This document shows, one piece after another, positions 42,360-53,290 of a DNA stretch of 64,000 bases. Position 1 is the stretch's first letter; each line of letters begins with the position of its first letter. Source of the DNA: Lepus europaeus (lineage: Eukaryota; Chordata; Mammalia; Lagomorpha; Leporidae); the NCBI RefSeq assembly GCF_033115175.1, contig NC_084831.1:8156540-8220539 (forward strand). The letters run 5' to 3'. The notes beneath the pieces were generated by a model. That model had not been told where the DNA came from and did no database searches. It saw only the letters and a program-made list of their open reading frames with translations. The translations under genes and the position numbers were made by a program.

Positions 42360-42560
42360 GGACCACGGCGTGGAGCTGCTGCTGCTGCTGCTTCGGGCCC
42401 CTCTGCTCCAGCGGGGGCTGCCCACGGATGGAAGCCTCTGCCGGGCTCCGCTCGGGTGGGCGCGAGCCTGTCTCCCTCCTGGGATCCGGAGAGGCCAGGC
42501 CCTGGGCAGGGAGGCGAGGGTTCTGTGACTGTAAATAAAGCGTGCTGACTGGGACAGCTC
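42360..42560 (+). other. MIIP: MIIP 3' UTR
   Basis: This short 3' UTR of about 200 bases ends near the AATAAA at 42534. It begins with a CTG run (GAGCTGCTGCTGCTGCTGCT). Confidence 0.85.
42534..42539 (+). terminator. MIIP: Poly(A) signal AATAAA of MIIP
   Basis: The hexamer is in GACTGTAAATAAAGCGTGCT, followed by GT-rich sequence (GATCCCTGTATGTGCTGGGT). Confidence 0.88.
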
Positions 42561-44366
42561 CGATCCCTGTATGTGCTGGGTCTGCCCTGCCCCTGAGGCG
42601 CCTCACCCTCAGCCTGCCCGCCTCTCCCCTGCGGGCAGATACTGACCAGAGCCTGGGCACCGAGTTTGCTTCCTGCCGCCCTGTCACGGGCTGTGGCGGC
42701 CTCGGTGTGGACGCCACGACTCAGTGTCGGGTCAGTCACAGGGGTGTGCGTTCCTGGTGCTTCGTCGTGCCGGCCACAGGGAGATCGGGGCAGGGGATGG
42801 CTGCCTGCAGGCCAGGGGCATCCTGGAGGTTTGCACACAGCTGAGACTGACAATGGCTCTCGGGATGAATCCAGGAACCGGAGAACGCCCCTAACGGGAG
42901 TCTCCCTGAACCGGACTGGTGAGAACGTGTTCGAAGTTCAGGCGATGGAGCCGACAGGGTCCAGGCTGGTGGTAGTCTTCGTTGGGGTGTGATGGGAGAA
43001 GGCCATGTCTCACGGTAAGAGTGGCCTCGGGCAGTGGGTGCCTTCTTGTGCAGTTAACCTGGTAACACAAGTCGCAGCAGCCGGAGCAGCCACTGCAGGA
43101 GACGTGAAGATCGGGACCTTGGAACAGCCACGCTTGCCGTCCAGCAGTCTGGGTACCCGCAGGCGGCGTTAGCCGCCCCCGCCCACGCCTCACGAGTCTC
43201 CTCCCGAGCTGTTTCCTTCCCGTGTTGGGTGGCAGTGGCAGCCGGACGGGCTTTCCCTAGCTGCACCGTTGCGGGAAGACAGGTGCAGCGTCTGGTTCTG
43301 TTGAGCACCAAGCGCGGGCAGCGAGGCGAGCTCAGGCCGCGCGGGTTGCATGGGTGCTGCCGTTGAACCCAGCGTCCTCTTCCAGCCTTTGGAGAATGGC
43401 GTCTAACTTCAGAACCCCAGGGAGAGCTGATCGGCTATAACGTCCAAGGCTTCCCCCCAGTTCATGGCTTAGCTTCCAGTTCCGTACAGCTGGTGGCCCG
43501 CTGGCGCGGGACAGTGGAAACTGCCGCCTTCATCTGCTTTGAGATTGGCTGAGTGTGGGCGGTCCTGTGCTGAGAGCTCCTTGGGGAAATCTCTGGAAAG
43601 CAGGAGTGAGCTGCACGGCAAGGCCCGAGCCAGCACGGAGGCAGAACGGGGCCAGCAGAGGCCCTTGGGGGTGGAAAAGAGCCGTCCGGGGGTGTTTGTG
43701 GGGAGGGTTGTTAACTGCCTGTAGTGTGTAGGCCCGAACCAAGGTCCTCGTGGGGCCCCTCCCAGCCTGCAGGAAGGGCGCTAGTCCTGGCGAGTGGAGC
43801 AGGAATTTAACCAGCTTCAGTCCGGGACAGCAAAGCAATTGCTCAGACCCAGGCAGGCAGTCCCCGATCTGGATCCCGATGCCTGCTCGCCCACCACACC
43901 TTCGGTGGGAGTCGCTGGGGAGGTTTCCTGTATCCTGTTTCTGGGGAGTGGCGGTGATGTCCAGAGGGTCAGAGCTGTCTTCCTGGGGACATCGGCCTGA
44001 GGTTAATGTAGTTGTTTCCTGATTTGGGGGCATTAGCCCACATGTCACACTTCTCTGGTTTTCTGTTGGAGCACAAGCCTTTGCTAAAGCCATCCACAGA
44101 CTGTCCCATGGGTTTTCCTAGAAGGAAGAGGATAGGGTTAGGACAGCAGGAAACAGGGAAAGGGGTAAAGCTTCCTGATGGCAGAGAGGTTGGTCCATGA
44201 ACTTGGAAAGGCCATCCCTGACTCTGGTGCTGTTGTGTTTACCTGGATGTCTCCAGCAGGTGTGCGGTGCCGGGAGTCTGGAGGGGCTCTCTGTGGAGTG
44301 GAGAGATGTGAATGCAAAGGGTCTCATAGTCAAGGCCCTGACATTGTTCCCCAGAGAAGGAATTCT
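42561..44366. other. Intergenic stretch with no recognised feature
   Basis: GC-moderate unique-looking sequence after MIIP. I see no SINE, no conserved exon and no clear repeat in about 1.8 kb. Confidence 0.5.
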
Positions 44367-44367
44367 G

Positions 44368-44605
44368 GGGCCGGCACTGGTGTAGTGGGCTAAGCTGCCA
44401 CCTGGAGTGCCAGCATCCCTTATGGGCAACAGTTCGAGTCCCGGCTGCTCCTCTTCCGATCTAGCTCTCTGCTATGGCCTGGGAAGGCAGTGGAAGATGA
44501 CCCAAGTCCTTGGGCCCCTGCACCCACATAGGAGACCTGGAAGAAGCTTCTGGCTCCTGGCTTTGGATTGGCGCAGCTCTGGCCATTGCGGCCATTTGGG
44601 GAGAG

Positions 44606-44649
<44 letters not shown>

Positions 44650-44713
44650 CTTCTGCCTCTACTCTGTAACTCTGCCTTTCAAATAAATAAATAAATCTTA
44701 AAAAAAAAAAAAA
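44368..44713 (+). mobile_element. C-SINE, plus, long CT tract
   Basis: The head TGGGGCCGGCACTGGTGTAG, a (CT)n run of about 40 bases at 44607-44648, and the tail CAAATAAATAAATAAATCTT with poly-A. Confidence 0.93.
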
Positions 44714-44839
44714 ACCACTTAATATGGCCCCTTCCAGTGGAGTGCCAGGGCGGGTTATTCTGGGGTCATTTCTCAAAGACCCAGAGTTTGAGCTGATGGG
44801 AGGTGTGGTTGTCATCAGTTTGAGGGGTACAAAGGGGCT

Positions 44840-45134
44840 TTTTTTTTTTTTAAAGATTTACTCATTTATTTGAGAGAGAGAGTTGCAGAGAGGTAGAAAG
44901 GATTCCATCTGCTGGTTCACTCCCCACATGGCCACAAAGCCAGGAGCCAGGAGCTTCTTCTGGGCCTCCCATGTGGGTGCAGGGGCCCAAGGACTTGGGC
45001 CATTTTCTACTGCTTTCCCAGGCCACAGCAGAGAGCTGGATTGAAGTGAAGCAACCAGGTCTTGAACTGGTGCCCATATGGGATGTCGGCACTGCAGGTG
45101 GTGGCCTTATCCACTATGCCACAGCGCCAGCCCC
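44840..45134 (-). mobile_element. C-SINE, minus
   Basis: A T-run, AAAGATTTACTCATTTATTT, and the end ACTATGCCACAGCGCCAGCC. Confidence 0.92.
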
Positions 45135-45149
45135 CAAAGTAATTATCTT

Positions 45150-45478
45150 TTTTTCTTTTTTTTTTTTTAAGATGTAATCCATTTGAAAGACAGAGTTACA
45201 GAGAGGTAGAGACAGAGAGGTCTTCCATCCGCTGGCTCACTCCCCAGATGGCGGTGACAGCTGGAGCTGCGCCAATCCAAAACCAGGGGCTTCTTGAGCT
45301 TCTGTGTCTCCCACGTGGGTGCAGGGGCCCAAGCACCTGGGCCATCTTCACTGCTTTCCCAGGCCACAGCAGAGAACTGGATCAGAAGAGGAGTAACTGG
45401 GTCTCGAACCTGCGCCCATATGGGATGTTGGTGCTTCAGGCCAGGTCTTTAACCTGTTGCATCACAGCGCCAGCCCCC
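45150..45478 (-). mobile_element. C-SINE, minus, 14-bp TSD
   Basis: It starts at a T-run with AAGATGTAATCCATTTGAAA and ends in CATCACAGCGCCAGCCCCC. The direct repeat AAAGTAATTATCTT lies at 45136-45149 and 45479-45492. The target sits right beside the head of the preceding SINE, so the CCCCC stretch is also shared. Confidence 0.93.
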
Positions 45479-45765
45479 AAAGTAATTATCTTAACAATTT
45501 CATACTGGCTGACGTCGCATGAAAACGGGCCAGGCCATTTCCTTGGTGCTCAGTGGCTTGTTCTGCCTGATGCTGAGTTGGCCGTTTTATGAACCAACCA
45601 GTTTCTTTCTTTGAGTTCCGGGAATTCTTACTCAGTCCGATGGTGCGGTCTGAGGGCTGCCTGAAACCTAACTTTCTGTTAATCTCCTGGAGGACTGCAC
45701 CCTCCGGCTGAGCGTCGCTCAGGAAAGCAGCATCTGCGAATCTCGTCATTCAACAAGATTTTAAA

Positions 45766-46064
45766 GGCCGTGGTTGGCAGGGGTGGCGGTGCCACGGATT
45801 AAGCTGCTCTTGGGACACCCATTTCCCATGTTGGAGCCTCCTGCTAATGGGCCTGGGAAGGCTGCAGATGGTGGCCTGAGTCCTTGGGTCCCTGCCACCC
45901 ACGTGGGAGGCCCAGAAGAAGCTCCTGGCTCCTGGCTTTGGATTGGCGCGGCTCTGGCCATTGCGGCCATCTGGGGAGTGGACCAGCAGATGGAAGACCT
46001 CTCTCTCTCTCTCTCTCTCTCTCAACTCTGACTTCAAATAAATAAATCTTTAAAAGAAAAACAA
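45766..46064 (+). mobile_element. C-SINE, plus, head diverged
   Basis: TGGTTGGCAGGGGTGGCGGT starts a copy that lacks box B sequence. It ends in ACTTCAAATAAATAAATCTT. Confidence 0.87.
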
Positions 46065-46400
46065 AATGTGCCTTCTAATCTTGGCCTACTTAATCACACG
46101 TAAGATTCCTGTGGCAGGATTCGTCTTTTACGACCACTCTGCACCTTGTCACCATCGCGTTTTGGGGCCTCCTACTTTTTCCTCGTCACATTTTGGAACA
46201 AGCCGTGATTCTACTGTAGGATGAAGTCTCCCTCTTCTGAAGGATCCTCAGCCTCACAGCTTCTCCTCACCTCCCTCGGATGCTTGCACACGGGATTTTC
46301 CTCTCACCCCCAGTGGGTTTGGTTGCATGTGGTGATCAGGATGCAACACTGAATCGTTGGTACAGGTTTCCCTCAGCTCCTGCCGTCCGTTCTCGGTGAT
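46065..46400. other. Short stretch without recognised feature
   Basis: Between a C-SINE and the L1 insert. No gene or repeat recognised. Confidence 0.4.
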
Positions 46401-48393
46401 AAGAATGTCAAAACCATGAAGAGAATAGAGAAATGAAAGAACAAGTTGGGCTTAGAATAGAGAAATGAGGGAGCAAGTCCTAGATCGCTTGCTGACAATA
46501 GCAATATCACATGAATACTTAGCAAACCGTTTCAACCATTAGATAAAAACTTAAGAAAACATTTACCAGAAGGTCCAATGCCTTCTATAAATTTTAAGAA
46601 TCATGTATTTGAAAACACCTCTTAAATATCTAACATGGTGTAGTTTGTTTAACCAGCTCCCTCATTTCTCTATTCTAAGCCCAACTTGTTCTTTCATTTC
46701 TCTATTCTCTTCAAGGTAGGAAACTAATTCTATTATGAAGGAATCTGTAGGACGCACAATTTAATCTTTAGACCTTATAAAAGAGATGGCTAACATTTTT
46801 CTGTAATAGCATAGCCAAAATAAGAACTTAAATAATAATCTCATAGCTAGATTCACTTCGCCATCAGCGAAGTATACAGTAAGTAGAAAAAACCTCCCTT
46901 TCAGACAAAAGGGAAAGAAAGTTTTAAAGTGAGAATATAATTTTCCTCATGGGCATTGTCTACGTTAGAAAAACTACTACAGAACATGCCTGTGACTATA
47001 GACTTGTAGTTCAGGCCACCGAAGATTAGAGATGGGACTTGGGCACTCCCTTGACTTGCATCCTCTGGTCTGCTTTAACACAAACCAGGAGGAAAAGAAA
47101 GCTAGGCATCAGAAGCAATGGGTGGCAGGCCTATTACTGGCTGATCTGTACAGTGATCTGCCCTCAAGGAGACCCAACAGGCCAGTCCACTGCAGTGACT
47201 TTCAATGTGGTAAGCCTGGGCTTCAGCAGAAGTCAGCTTGTGAAGAGCCCTGGCAGCTCTGCCAAGAGTTGGATCACTGGAAATGGACCTGCCCTGGAGT
47301 CGAAGGATGCCCAGGTCAGAGCCACAGATCTTATTGGCTCTAAGCTGAAAAGCCCTTCACTCAGCCCAACTTCCAAGTGACCACTGCAGCTGAGGGGATG
47401 GTCAAGTAGGGTCAGCAACATTGCAGGCAGAACTGTAAATTTCTTGTTAGAGATGCCCCCTGCCTTTACCTGGCCAGCTCTCCTCCCAGGCCAGCCAAGT
47501 AATGAAAGTCAACAGAGTGCCTTCCCCTAGGAGGTTCACACCTCCCTTAGGATATACCCCATGTGAAGAGATAGATAGGTCTGGGCCTCTTAACTTACAA
47601 GGCCTAAAGCCCACCAGATTATTATCAAGCCCCTTCTATCAGGTTCTATTTGCCTCTCAATCAGAAAACTTAATTGTAGCTTAGACAGCACCTTTCTTAG
47701 CACATCTAATAATGACTCTGTCCTTTGTTCTAGACCCTGTCTAGCACACTTGGGCCTCATTCCTTTGTAATCATAACCTCTACTCTACCACCAATGGCTC
47801 TACTCCCAACCTGTGTGTACTGATGGTCCTCTTCCCCACTTAATGCTGTATAATTGTTCAAACCTGGTAAATGCCACTCTTAGGATCATTGGTTACTATC
47901 CTCACTCTGTCTTTTATGACCTTGTCTAAATATGATCAGAGTCGGCAAACTTGGAAGGCTTCCATAGCCTTGGCAACTCATGACGACAGCCTAGGGTGGT
48001 TACTGGCGCCATAAACTAGAGTGTCAATTTGTTGGGTCAACAACAAGAGCCACAGTGCACTTGCTCCTCATGTGGGATCTCTGTTCTTAATGTGCTGTAC
48101 ATTGTGATTTAATGCTATAACTAGTACTCAAACAGTATGTTTCACTTTGTGTTTCTATGTGGGTGCAAACTGTTGAAATCTTTATACTAAATTGATCTTC
48201 TGTATATAAAGAGAATTGAAAATGAATCTTGATGTGAATGGAAGGGGAGAGGGAGCGGGAGAGGGGAGGGTTGTGGGTGGGAGGGAAGTTATGGGAGGGG
48301 GAAGCCATTGTAATCCATAAGCTGTACAGTGGAAATTTATATTCATTAAATAAAAGTTAAAAAAAAATTAAAAAAAAAAAGAATGTCAAAACC
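46401..48393 (+). mobile_element. L1 3' end insertion, 5'-inverted, 15-bp TSD
   Basis: A 1.96-kb insert is bounded by the direct repeat AAGAATGTCAAAACC at 46401-46415 and 48379-48393. The 3' end is a G-rich stretch (GGGAGAGGGGAGGGTTGTGG) followed by ATTAAATAAAAGTT and poly-A, which I recall as the rabbit L1 3' UTR. The first 240 bases (46416-46655) are reversed: 46418-46474 is the exact reverse complement of 46656-46712, over 57 bases. This fits twin priming: an inverted 5' piece, then a direct piece 46656-48378. The reverse transcriptase frame is not present. The base composition is AT-rich, unlike its surroundings. Confidence 0.9.
47032..47343 (+). pseudogene. Gag nucleocapsid-like zinc-knuckle remnant inside the L1 insert
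   Basis: One frame of the insert carries CGKPG followed about 20 residues later by LCQELDHWKWTCPG, the spacing C-x4-H-x4-C. Two such knuckles in a row are typical of retroviral gag nucleocapsid. Both are degenerate: the first lacks its histidine and the second lacks its first cysteine. The stretch is short and ends in stop codons on both sides, so no product is expected. It could be an old retroviral piece carried in the L1 3' region, or chance resemblance. Confidence 0.45.
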
Positions 48394-48489
48394 GTGTGGT
48401 GGGAAGGACGTCTTAGCTTACATGTGTTTTCTTTTTAGCAGCTGTGCTTGGATTCCTTATAAAGACGAGAAATGAAACAGCCAGGTCCA

Positions 48490-48796
48490 TTTTTATTTTA
48501 TCCGAAAGGCAGAGTTACAGAGAGAGCGGGAAAAGGAAAAAGAGCTTCCACCCACTGGTTCACGCCCCACATGGCCGCGACGGCTGGGACTTGGCCACAC
48601 TGAAGCCAGGAGCTTCTTCCAGGGCTCCCATGCAGGTGCAGGGGCCCAAGGACCTGGACCATCCTCTGCTGCCTTCCCAGGCCATCAGCAGAGAGCTGGA
48701 TCGGAAGTGGAGCAGCGGGGACTCAAACCAGCGCCCATATGGGATGCCAGCACTGCAGGCAGCGGCTTTACCCACCATGCCACAGCGCCGGCCCCC
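48490..48796 (-). mobile_element. C-SINE, minus
   Basis: It starts at TTTATTTTATCCGAAAGGCA and ends at CATGCCACAGCGCCGGCCCC. Confidence 0.9.
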
Positions 48797-48904
48797 AAAC
48801 CAGTTACCATCTTAAGTTTTCTTGCTGACGAATTTTGGTATATACTGAATGACATAAGCTTATTTTGCCAGTAAACCTAGGTAGCAAATTGCTCATATAA
48901 ACTC

Positions 48905-49172
48905 TGCTAAGTTTAATTTGTCTCAAGTTTTTGTTTTAACGCCATCCTAATGGGTGTGAAATGCCGCTCATTCTGGTTTTGATTTGCATTTCCCTAATGG
49001 TTAGCGTTGTGAGGCCTCATTGCATGATTTCAAATGCTTGTTGGCCATTGTGTGTCTTTAGAGAAGTCCGTTCCAGCCCTTTGCCCAGTTTTAAATTGTT
49101 TTTTGTTATTCCACAGCTGATGCACAGAGCCTTTAAATTAAATCTACTTACAGCTGTGGGAGCCAGTGGCTT
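48905..49172 (+). repeat. Old L1 3' fragment
   Basis: CATCCTAATGGGTGTGAAAT, TGATTTGCATTTCCCTAATG and CCCTTTGCCCAGTTTTAAAT are well-known ancient L1 3' sequence. Confidence 0.8.
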
Positions 49173-49187
49173 GGATAGAATTTCTTT

Positions 49188-49531
49188 TTTCTTTTTTTTG
49201 ACAGGCAGAGTGGACAGTGAGAGAGAGAGACAGAGAGAAAGGTCTTCCTTTTGCAGTTGGTTCACCCTCCAATGGCCGCCGCGGCTGGCGCGCTGTGGCC
49301 AGCGCACTGTGCTGATCCGATGGCAGGAGCCAGGTGCTTCTCCTGGTTTCCCATGGGGTGCAGGGCCCAAGGACCTGGGCCATCCTCCACTGCACTCCCG
49401 GGCCACAGCAGAGAGCTGGCCTGGAAGAGTGGCAGCCAGGACAGAATCCGGTGCCCTGACCGGGACTAGAACCTGGTGTGCCGGCGCCACAAGGCGGAGC
49501 ATTAGCCTGTTGATCCGCGGCGCCGGCCTTT
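49188..49531 (-). mobile_element. younger C-SINE subfamily, minus (first of two at one site)
   Basis: TTTTTTTGACAGGCAGAGTG opens it and GATCCGCGGCGCCGGCC closes it. The flanking repeat GATAGAATTTCTTT occurs at 49174-49187 and 49532-49545. Confidence 0.94.
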
Positions 49532-49545
49532 GATAGAATTTCTTT

Positions 49546-49613
49546 TTCTTTTCTTTTCTTTTCTTTTTTTCTTTTCTTTTCTTTCTTTTTCTTTTTTTTT
49601 GGCAGGCAGAGTG

Positions 49614-49655
<42 letters not shown>

Positions 49656-49924
49656 TCTTCCTTTACCGTTGGTTCACCCCACAATGGCTGCTGCGGCCGG
49701 CGCTGCGCTGATCCGAAGCCAGGAGCCAGGTGCTTCTCCTGGTCTCCCATGCGGATGCAGAGCCCAAGCACTTGGGCCATCCTCCACTGCACTCCCGGGC
49801 CACAGCAGAGAGCTGGACTGGAAGAGGAGCAACCGGGATAGAACCGGCGCCCCAACCGGGACTAGAACCCGGGGTGCCGGCGCTGCAGGCGGAGGATTAG
49901 CCTAGTGAGCTGTGGCGCCGGCCT
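49546..49924 (-). mobile_element. younger C-SINE subfamily, minus (second at the same site)
   Basis: A polypyrimidine run (TTTTCTTTTC units) leads to GGCAGGCAGAGTGGACAGTG. The element ends in GCTGTGGCGCCGGCC. The same 14-base repeat GATAGAATTTCTTT lies at 49532-49545 and 49926-49939. Confidence 0.94.
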
Positions 49925-50555
49925 GGATAGAATTTCTTTGACCAGAGGGAGAAGATACTCTAGAAACCATTATGTACAAGAAAAGTTACAAAACCGTGGC
50001 GGGCCAGGGTCAGCTCCCAGGCCACGTGTGTGTGCAGAGCGTTGGCCTCGCCAGGCTGTTCAGGCTGGAACGCTTTAAGCATCCAGGAAATCGTCACAAG
50101 TGGTTGCCCTGGAAAAAACCCTCCAAGGCTTTCAGTCTCTGCTCCCACTCGGTTCCTTGGACCGGAAGCTGCAGCGCCGGGGCTCCGGACGCCCTGCGTC
50201 TTATCCACCCTGCAGAGACTTTGGGTCGAAGTCTCGCCCGCGCTCCGTGCTGCACCCAGCAGAATGCCACTGCTTAAGCCCTGCCCCTCACTGGCTGCGA
50301 GAGACTCCTGGTCAGGGATGTTGGAATGCGGAGTAGGTCAGAGCTGTCGTATATGTGTATATTCACACTCTCGCCCCTTCCCAAGGCGAGAACCCCCGAA
50401 CCCCAGAACCCCCGAACTCCTGCCTGGGTACCAACTGCCGTGTCTGCTCCCTGGGGTCCCCTGAGCTCCCAGAACTGGCCAAGGTGCCTGTGGTCCAGGT
50501 CCTGCAGCCTGCCTTGCTCCACCCAGCTGGTACCCTCAGCTGCAAGATCTTTTTC

Positions 50556-50889
50556 TTTTTTTAAATTAAATTACTTTAAGACAGAGGGGCAGAGAGGGGA
50601 GAGAGGGGAGAGAGGAGAGAGAGAGAGAGAGAGAGTGACAGAGAGAGCTTCCATCCAGTGGTTCACTTCCCAAAGGTCTGGGTCAGACTGAAGTCAGGAG
50701 CCAGGAACTCTCTGAGTCCCCTACGTGGGTGCAAGGGCCCAAGCACTCGGGCCATCTGCAGCTGCTGTCCCCGGCGCGTTAGCAGGGAGCTGGATCGGAA
50801 GCGGAGCAGCCGGGACTTGAATAAACACTGATACGGGAAGCTGGCACTGAAGTCGGAGGCTTAGTCGGCTGCGCCTCGGTGCCAGCCCC
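50556..50889 (-). mobile_element. C-SINE, minus, old
   Basis: TTTTTAAATTAAATTACTTT starts it and TCGGTGCCAGCCCC ends it. It has a GA tract at 50590-50640. Confidence 0.83.
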
Positions 50890-51489
50890 ATCCGTGAGAT
50901 CCCTGGGGCGGGGACTCAGCCTGTCTTTGTCCTCCTGCTCTGCCAGGGCCGTACGCAGCTCACGGCACGGGTGACAGACGTTTGGTAGCACCGTGACCCA
51001 GCGAGGCAGGGAGGCAGGAGTCTAGGTTGTGGGGCCTGCAGGCTGTGTCTGGGGAGTCGGCGCTGGATTCTGGCTAGTGCCGGCTTTCAGCGCGCCGGGT
51101 CACCCTGTGTGTCAGGCAGATGGTAGCAGGGACAGGGAGGTCCCCACCAGCACAGGCCCTCAGGGGACTCTGCAGCCTCCCGGGGTGGGGGTGGAGCTGG
51201 GTGGGGACAGCCAAGACTCCCAGCGCTGCCAGTCCCTGGGGGTGCAGCTGGGAGTGTGTGATCCCAATCCTACTGCTGTGGCCCTCAGAGACCACTAACT
51301 TCCCTGACGCCCACAGCTCCGGAGGGAGGCTGCGTGGCCGCCTCCTGCCCCTGTGACCCAGGTGAAGCACGCACAGCACGGGAACACAAACCCTGCACTC
51401 CCCACAATGACCCCCCGCCCCGGGCGTTTGGAGTGGGACGGTCTCAGAATTTGCAACATTTTGGTTCAACAAAGCTTCCTACTTTGGAG

Positions 51490-51692
51490 CTGCCAGTGCT
51501 GGAGTCCCTGGGTTTGAGTCCTGCCTTCCCTTCTGATCCAGCCTCCGGCTGAAGTGCACCCTGGGAGGCAGACGATGGCGCGAGGATTTGAGACCCACCC
51601 TGGTGGAGTTCCCGGCTTCTGGCTTCAGCCAGGCCCAGCTTTCGCTGTTGTGAACCTTTGGGAAGTGAACGAGCAGATGGAAGGACCGACCC

Positions 51693-51736
<44 letters not shown>

Positions 51737-51812
51737 CTCCCTCCCCCCTCTTCGCTCCCTCCCTCCCTTCCTACTCCTCTCTCTCTCTGTCTTTCAAACA
51801 AAATCTTACAAA
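51490..51812 (+). mobile_element. C-SINE, plus, old, long CT tract
   Basis: The body CTGGAGTCCCTGGGTTTGAG, then a CT-rich run at 51695-51785, and the tail CTTTCAAACAAAATCTTACA. The head is degraded. Confidence 0.82.
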
Positions 51813-52437
51813 AACAAGAAAACCCCACTCAGATTGGAGAAGCAATTTCTACTGAACACGTGTTGAGACACCAGGACTGTCAGCAGCTCCTCTGTCCCCA
51901 GGGACACCCTGGCTGCCCTCTGTAGTTCAGCCTGGCTCGCTCCTCCCCCCGAAGACAGAGTGAAAGAGGGAGGGCCTGACGTCCGGACTGAATGGCCGCG
52001 TGCAGACAGCATCTTTCCAGGAGTTTTCGTGGCTCAAGCTCTGAAGACGTGGGGGGGAGGGGGGCTGGGGGAGCCCAGAAGCTTCCCCCTGGGCAGCACC
52101 AGGGGCTGAGGGCGCACGAAGTCAGGAGGGGAAGCCCAGGCCCTACGGGCTTGTGCTGTGGCTGGTGGGGTGGCGTGAGGTTGGGGCCTCAGACAGCGGG
52201 CACTCGAGTGGCTAGGGTGGCCTCTGGGGACATCCCCCTGTCGTGGCTCTGAGCTGGCCCTGGCCCCCATTGTCTGTGGCCGAGGCCTGCCGAGGTTTCT
52301 AGTCCTGGGGACCAGAGACCTTGGTGGTAGAGGCAGGAATGGGGAGGGCTATGAGAATTTTCCAGGTCTCTGATCTGATGGGGGGGTACAAAAATCCTGG
52401 CTCAGAGGGGGCCCCCGTTGGAAAATTCCCACACATC

Positions 52438-52781
52438 GGCTGGTGCCGTGGCTTAACAGGCTAATTCTCCGCCTTGCGGTGCCGGCATACTGGGTTCTAG
52501 TCCCAGTTGGGGCGCCGGATTCTATCCCGGTTGCCCCTCTTCCAGGCCAGCTCTCTGCTATGGCCCGGGAGTGCAGTGGAGGATGGCCCAAGTGCTTGGG
52601 CCCTGCACCCCATGGGAGACCAGGAGAAGTACCTGGCTCCTGGCTTCGGATCAGCGAGATGCGCTGGCTGCAGCGGCCATTGGAGAGTGAACCAATGGCA
52701 AAAAGGAAGACCTTTCTCTCTGTCTCCCTCTCTCTCACTATCCACTCTGCCTGTCAAAAAAAAAAAAAAAAGAAAAAAAAA
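52438..52781 (+). mobile_element. younger C-SINE subfamily, plus, 17-bp TSD
   Basis: The head GGCTGGTGCCGTGGCTTAAC and the end CCACTCTGCCTGTC with poly-A. The 17-base direct repeat GAAAATTCCCACACATC flanks it at 52421-52437 and 52782-52798. Confidence 0.96.
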
Positions 52782-53189
52782 GAAAATTCCCACACATCCA
52801 TAAGTGGGAGGGGCAGCGCCAGGGAACGCCCTCCCCACCCAGGTCGGGGCAGTGTGACTGAGCCCTGGACCAGGAGCCACGTGCTGCTGCCCTGGCTGAT
52901 ACAGGGCCCTGCTCCTGTGTGACCACTGGGGTGGGGCCCCGCAGGGCTGCGTGCCCAGGAGGGTCAGAGGCCTGGGAACCAGGCAGGTGCTTCCAGGACT
53001 CCTTGGGTGGGGACCTTGGGGACTTGGGACCTTGTGTGACATAGCCTGGGAATAGAGCTAACCCAGGCCAGGAGGTGGCGAAGGGGCCACCGTGTGCAGG
53101 GTGATGACAAACGACCACAGAGACACTGCCAGGACCACAGCCTCCCACAAGATCCCTGCGGGGACATCTGCCCAGCGGCTGCTGGAGCG

Positions 53190-53290
53190 GGAGCCTAGAG
53201 GACATTCTGAAACAGGCACAGAGAGGTGGGGCGATTTGCGTAAGGCCACACAGCCAGCAACGGATCAAGCCAGCGTTTCATCTCAAACCA
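53190..53290 (+). repeat. MIR-like core fragment
   Basis: AACAGGCACAGAGAGGTGGG, GATTTGCGTAAGGCCACACA and GCCAGCAACGGATC match the MIR core pattern. Confidence 0.7.

Noticed and set aside
43530..44093. A 187-residue minus-strand open frame after MIIP
   Set aside because: No domain recognised, and the length is not surprising for this base composition. No promoter or splice pattern supports it.
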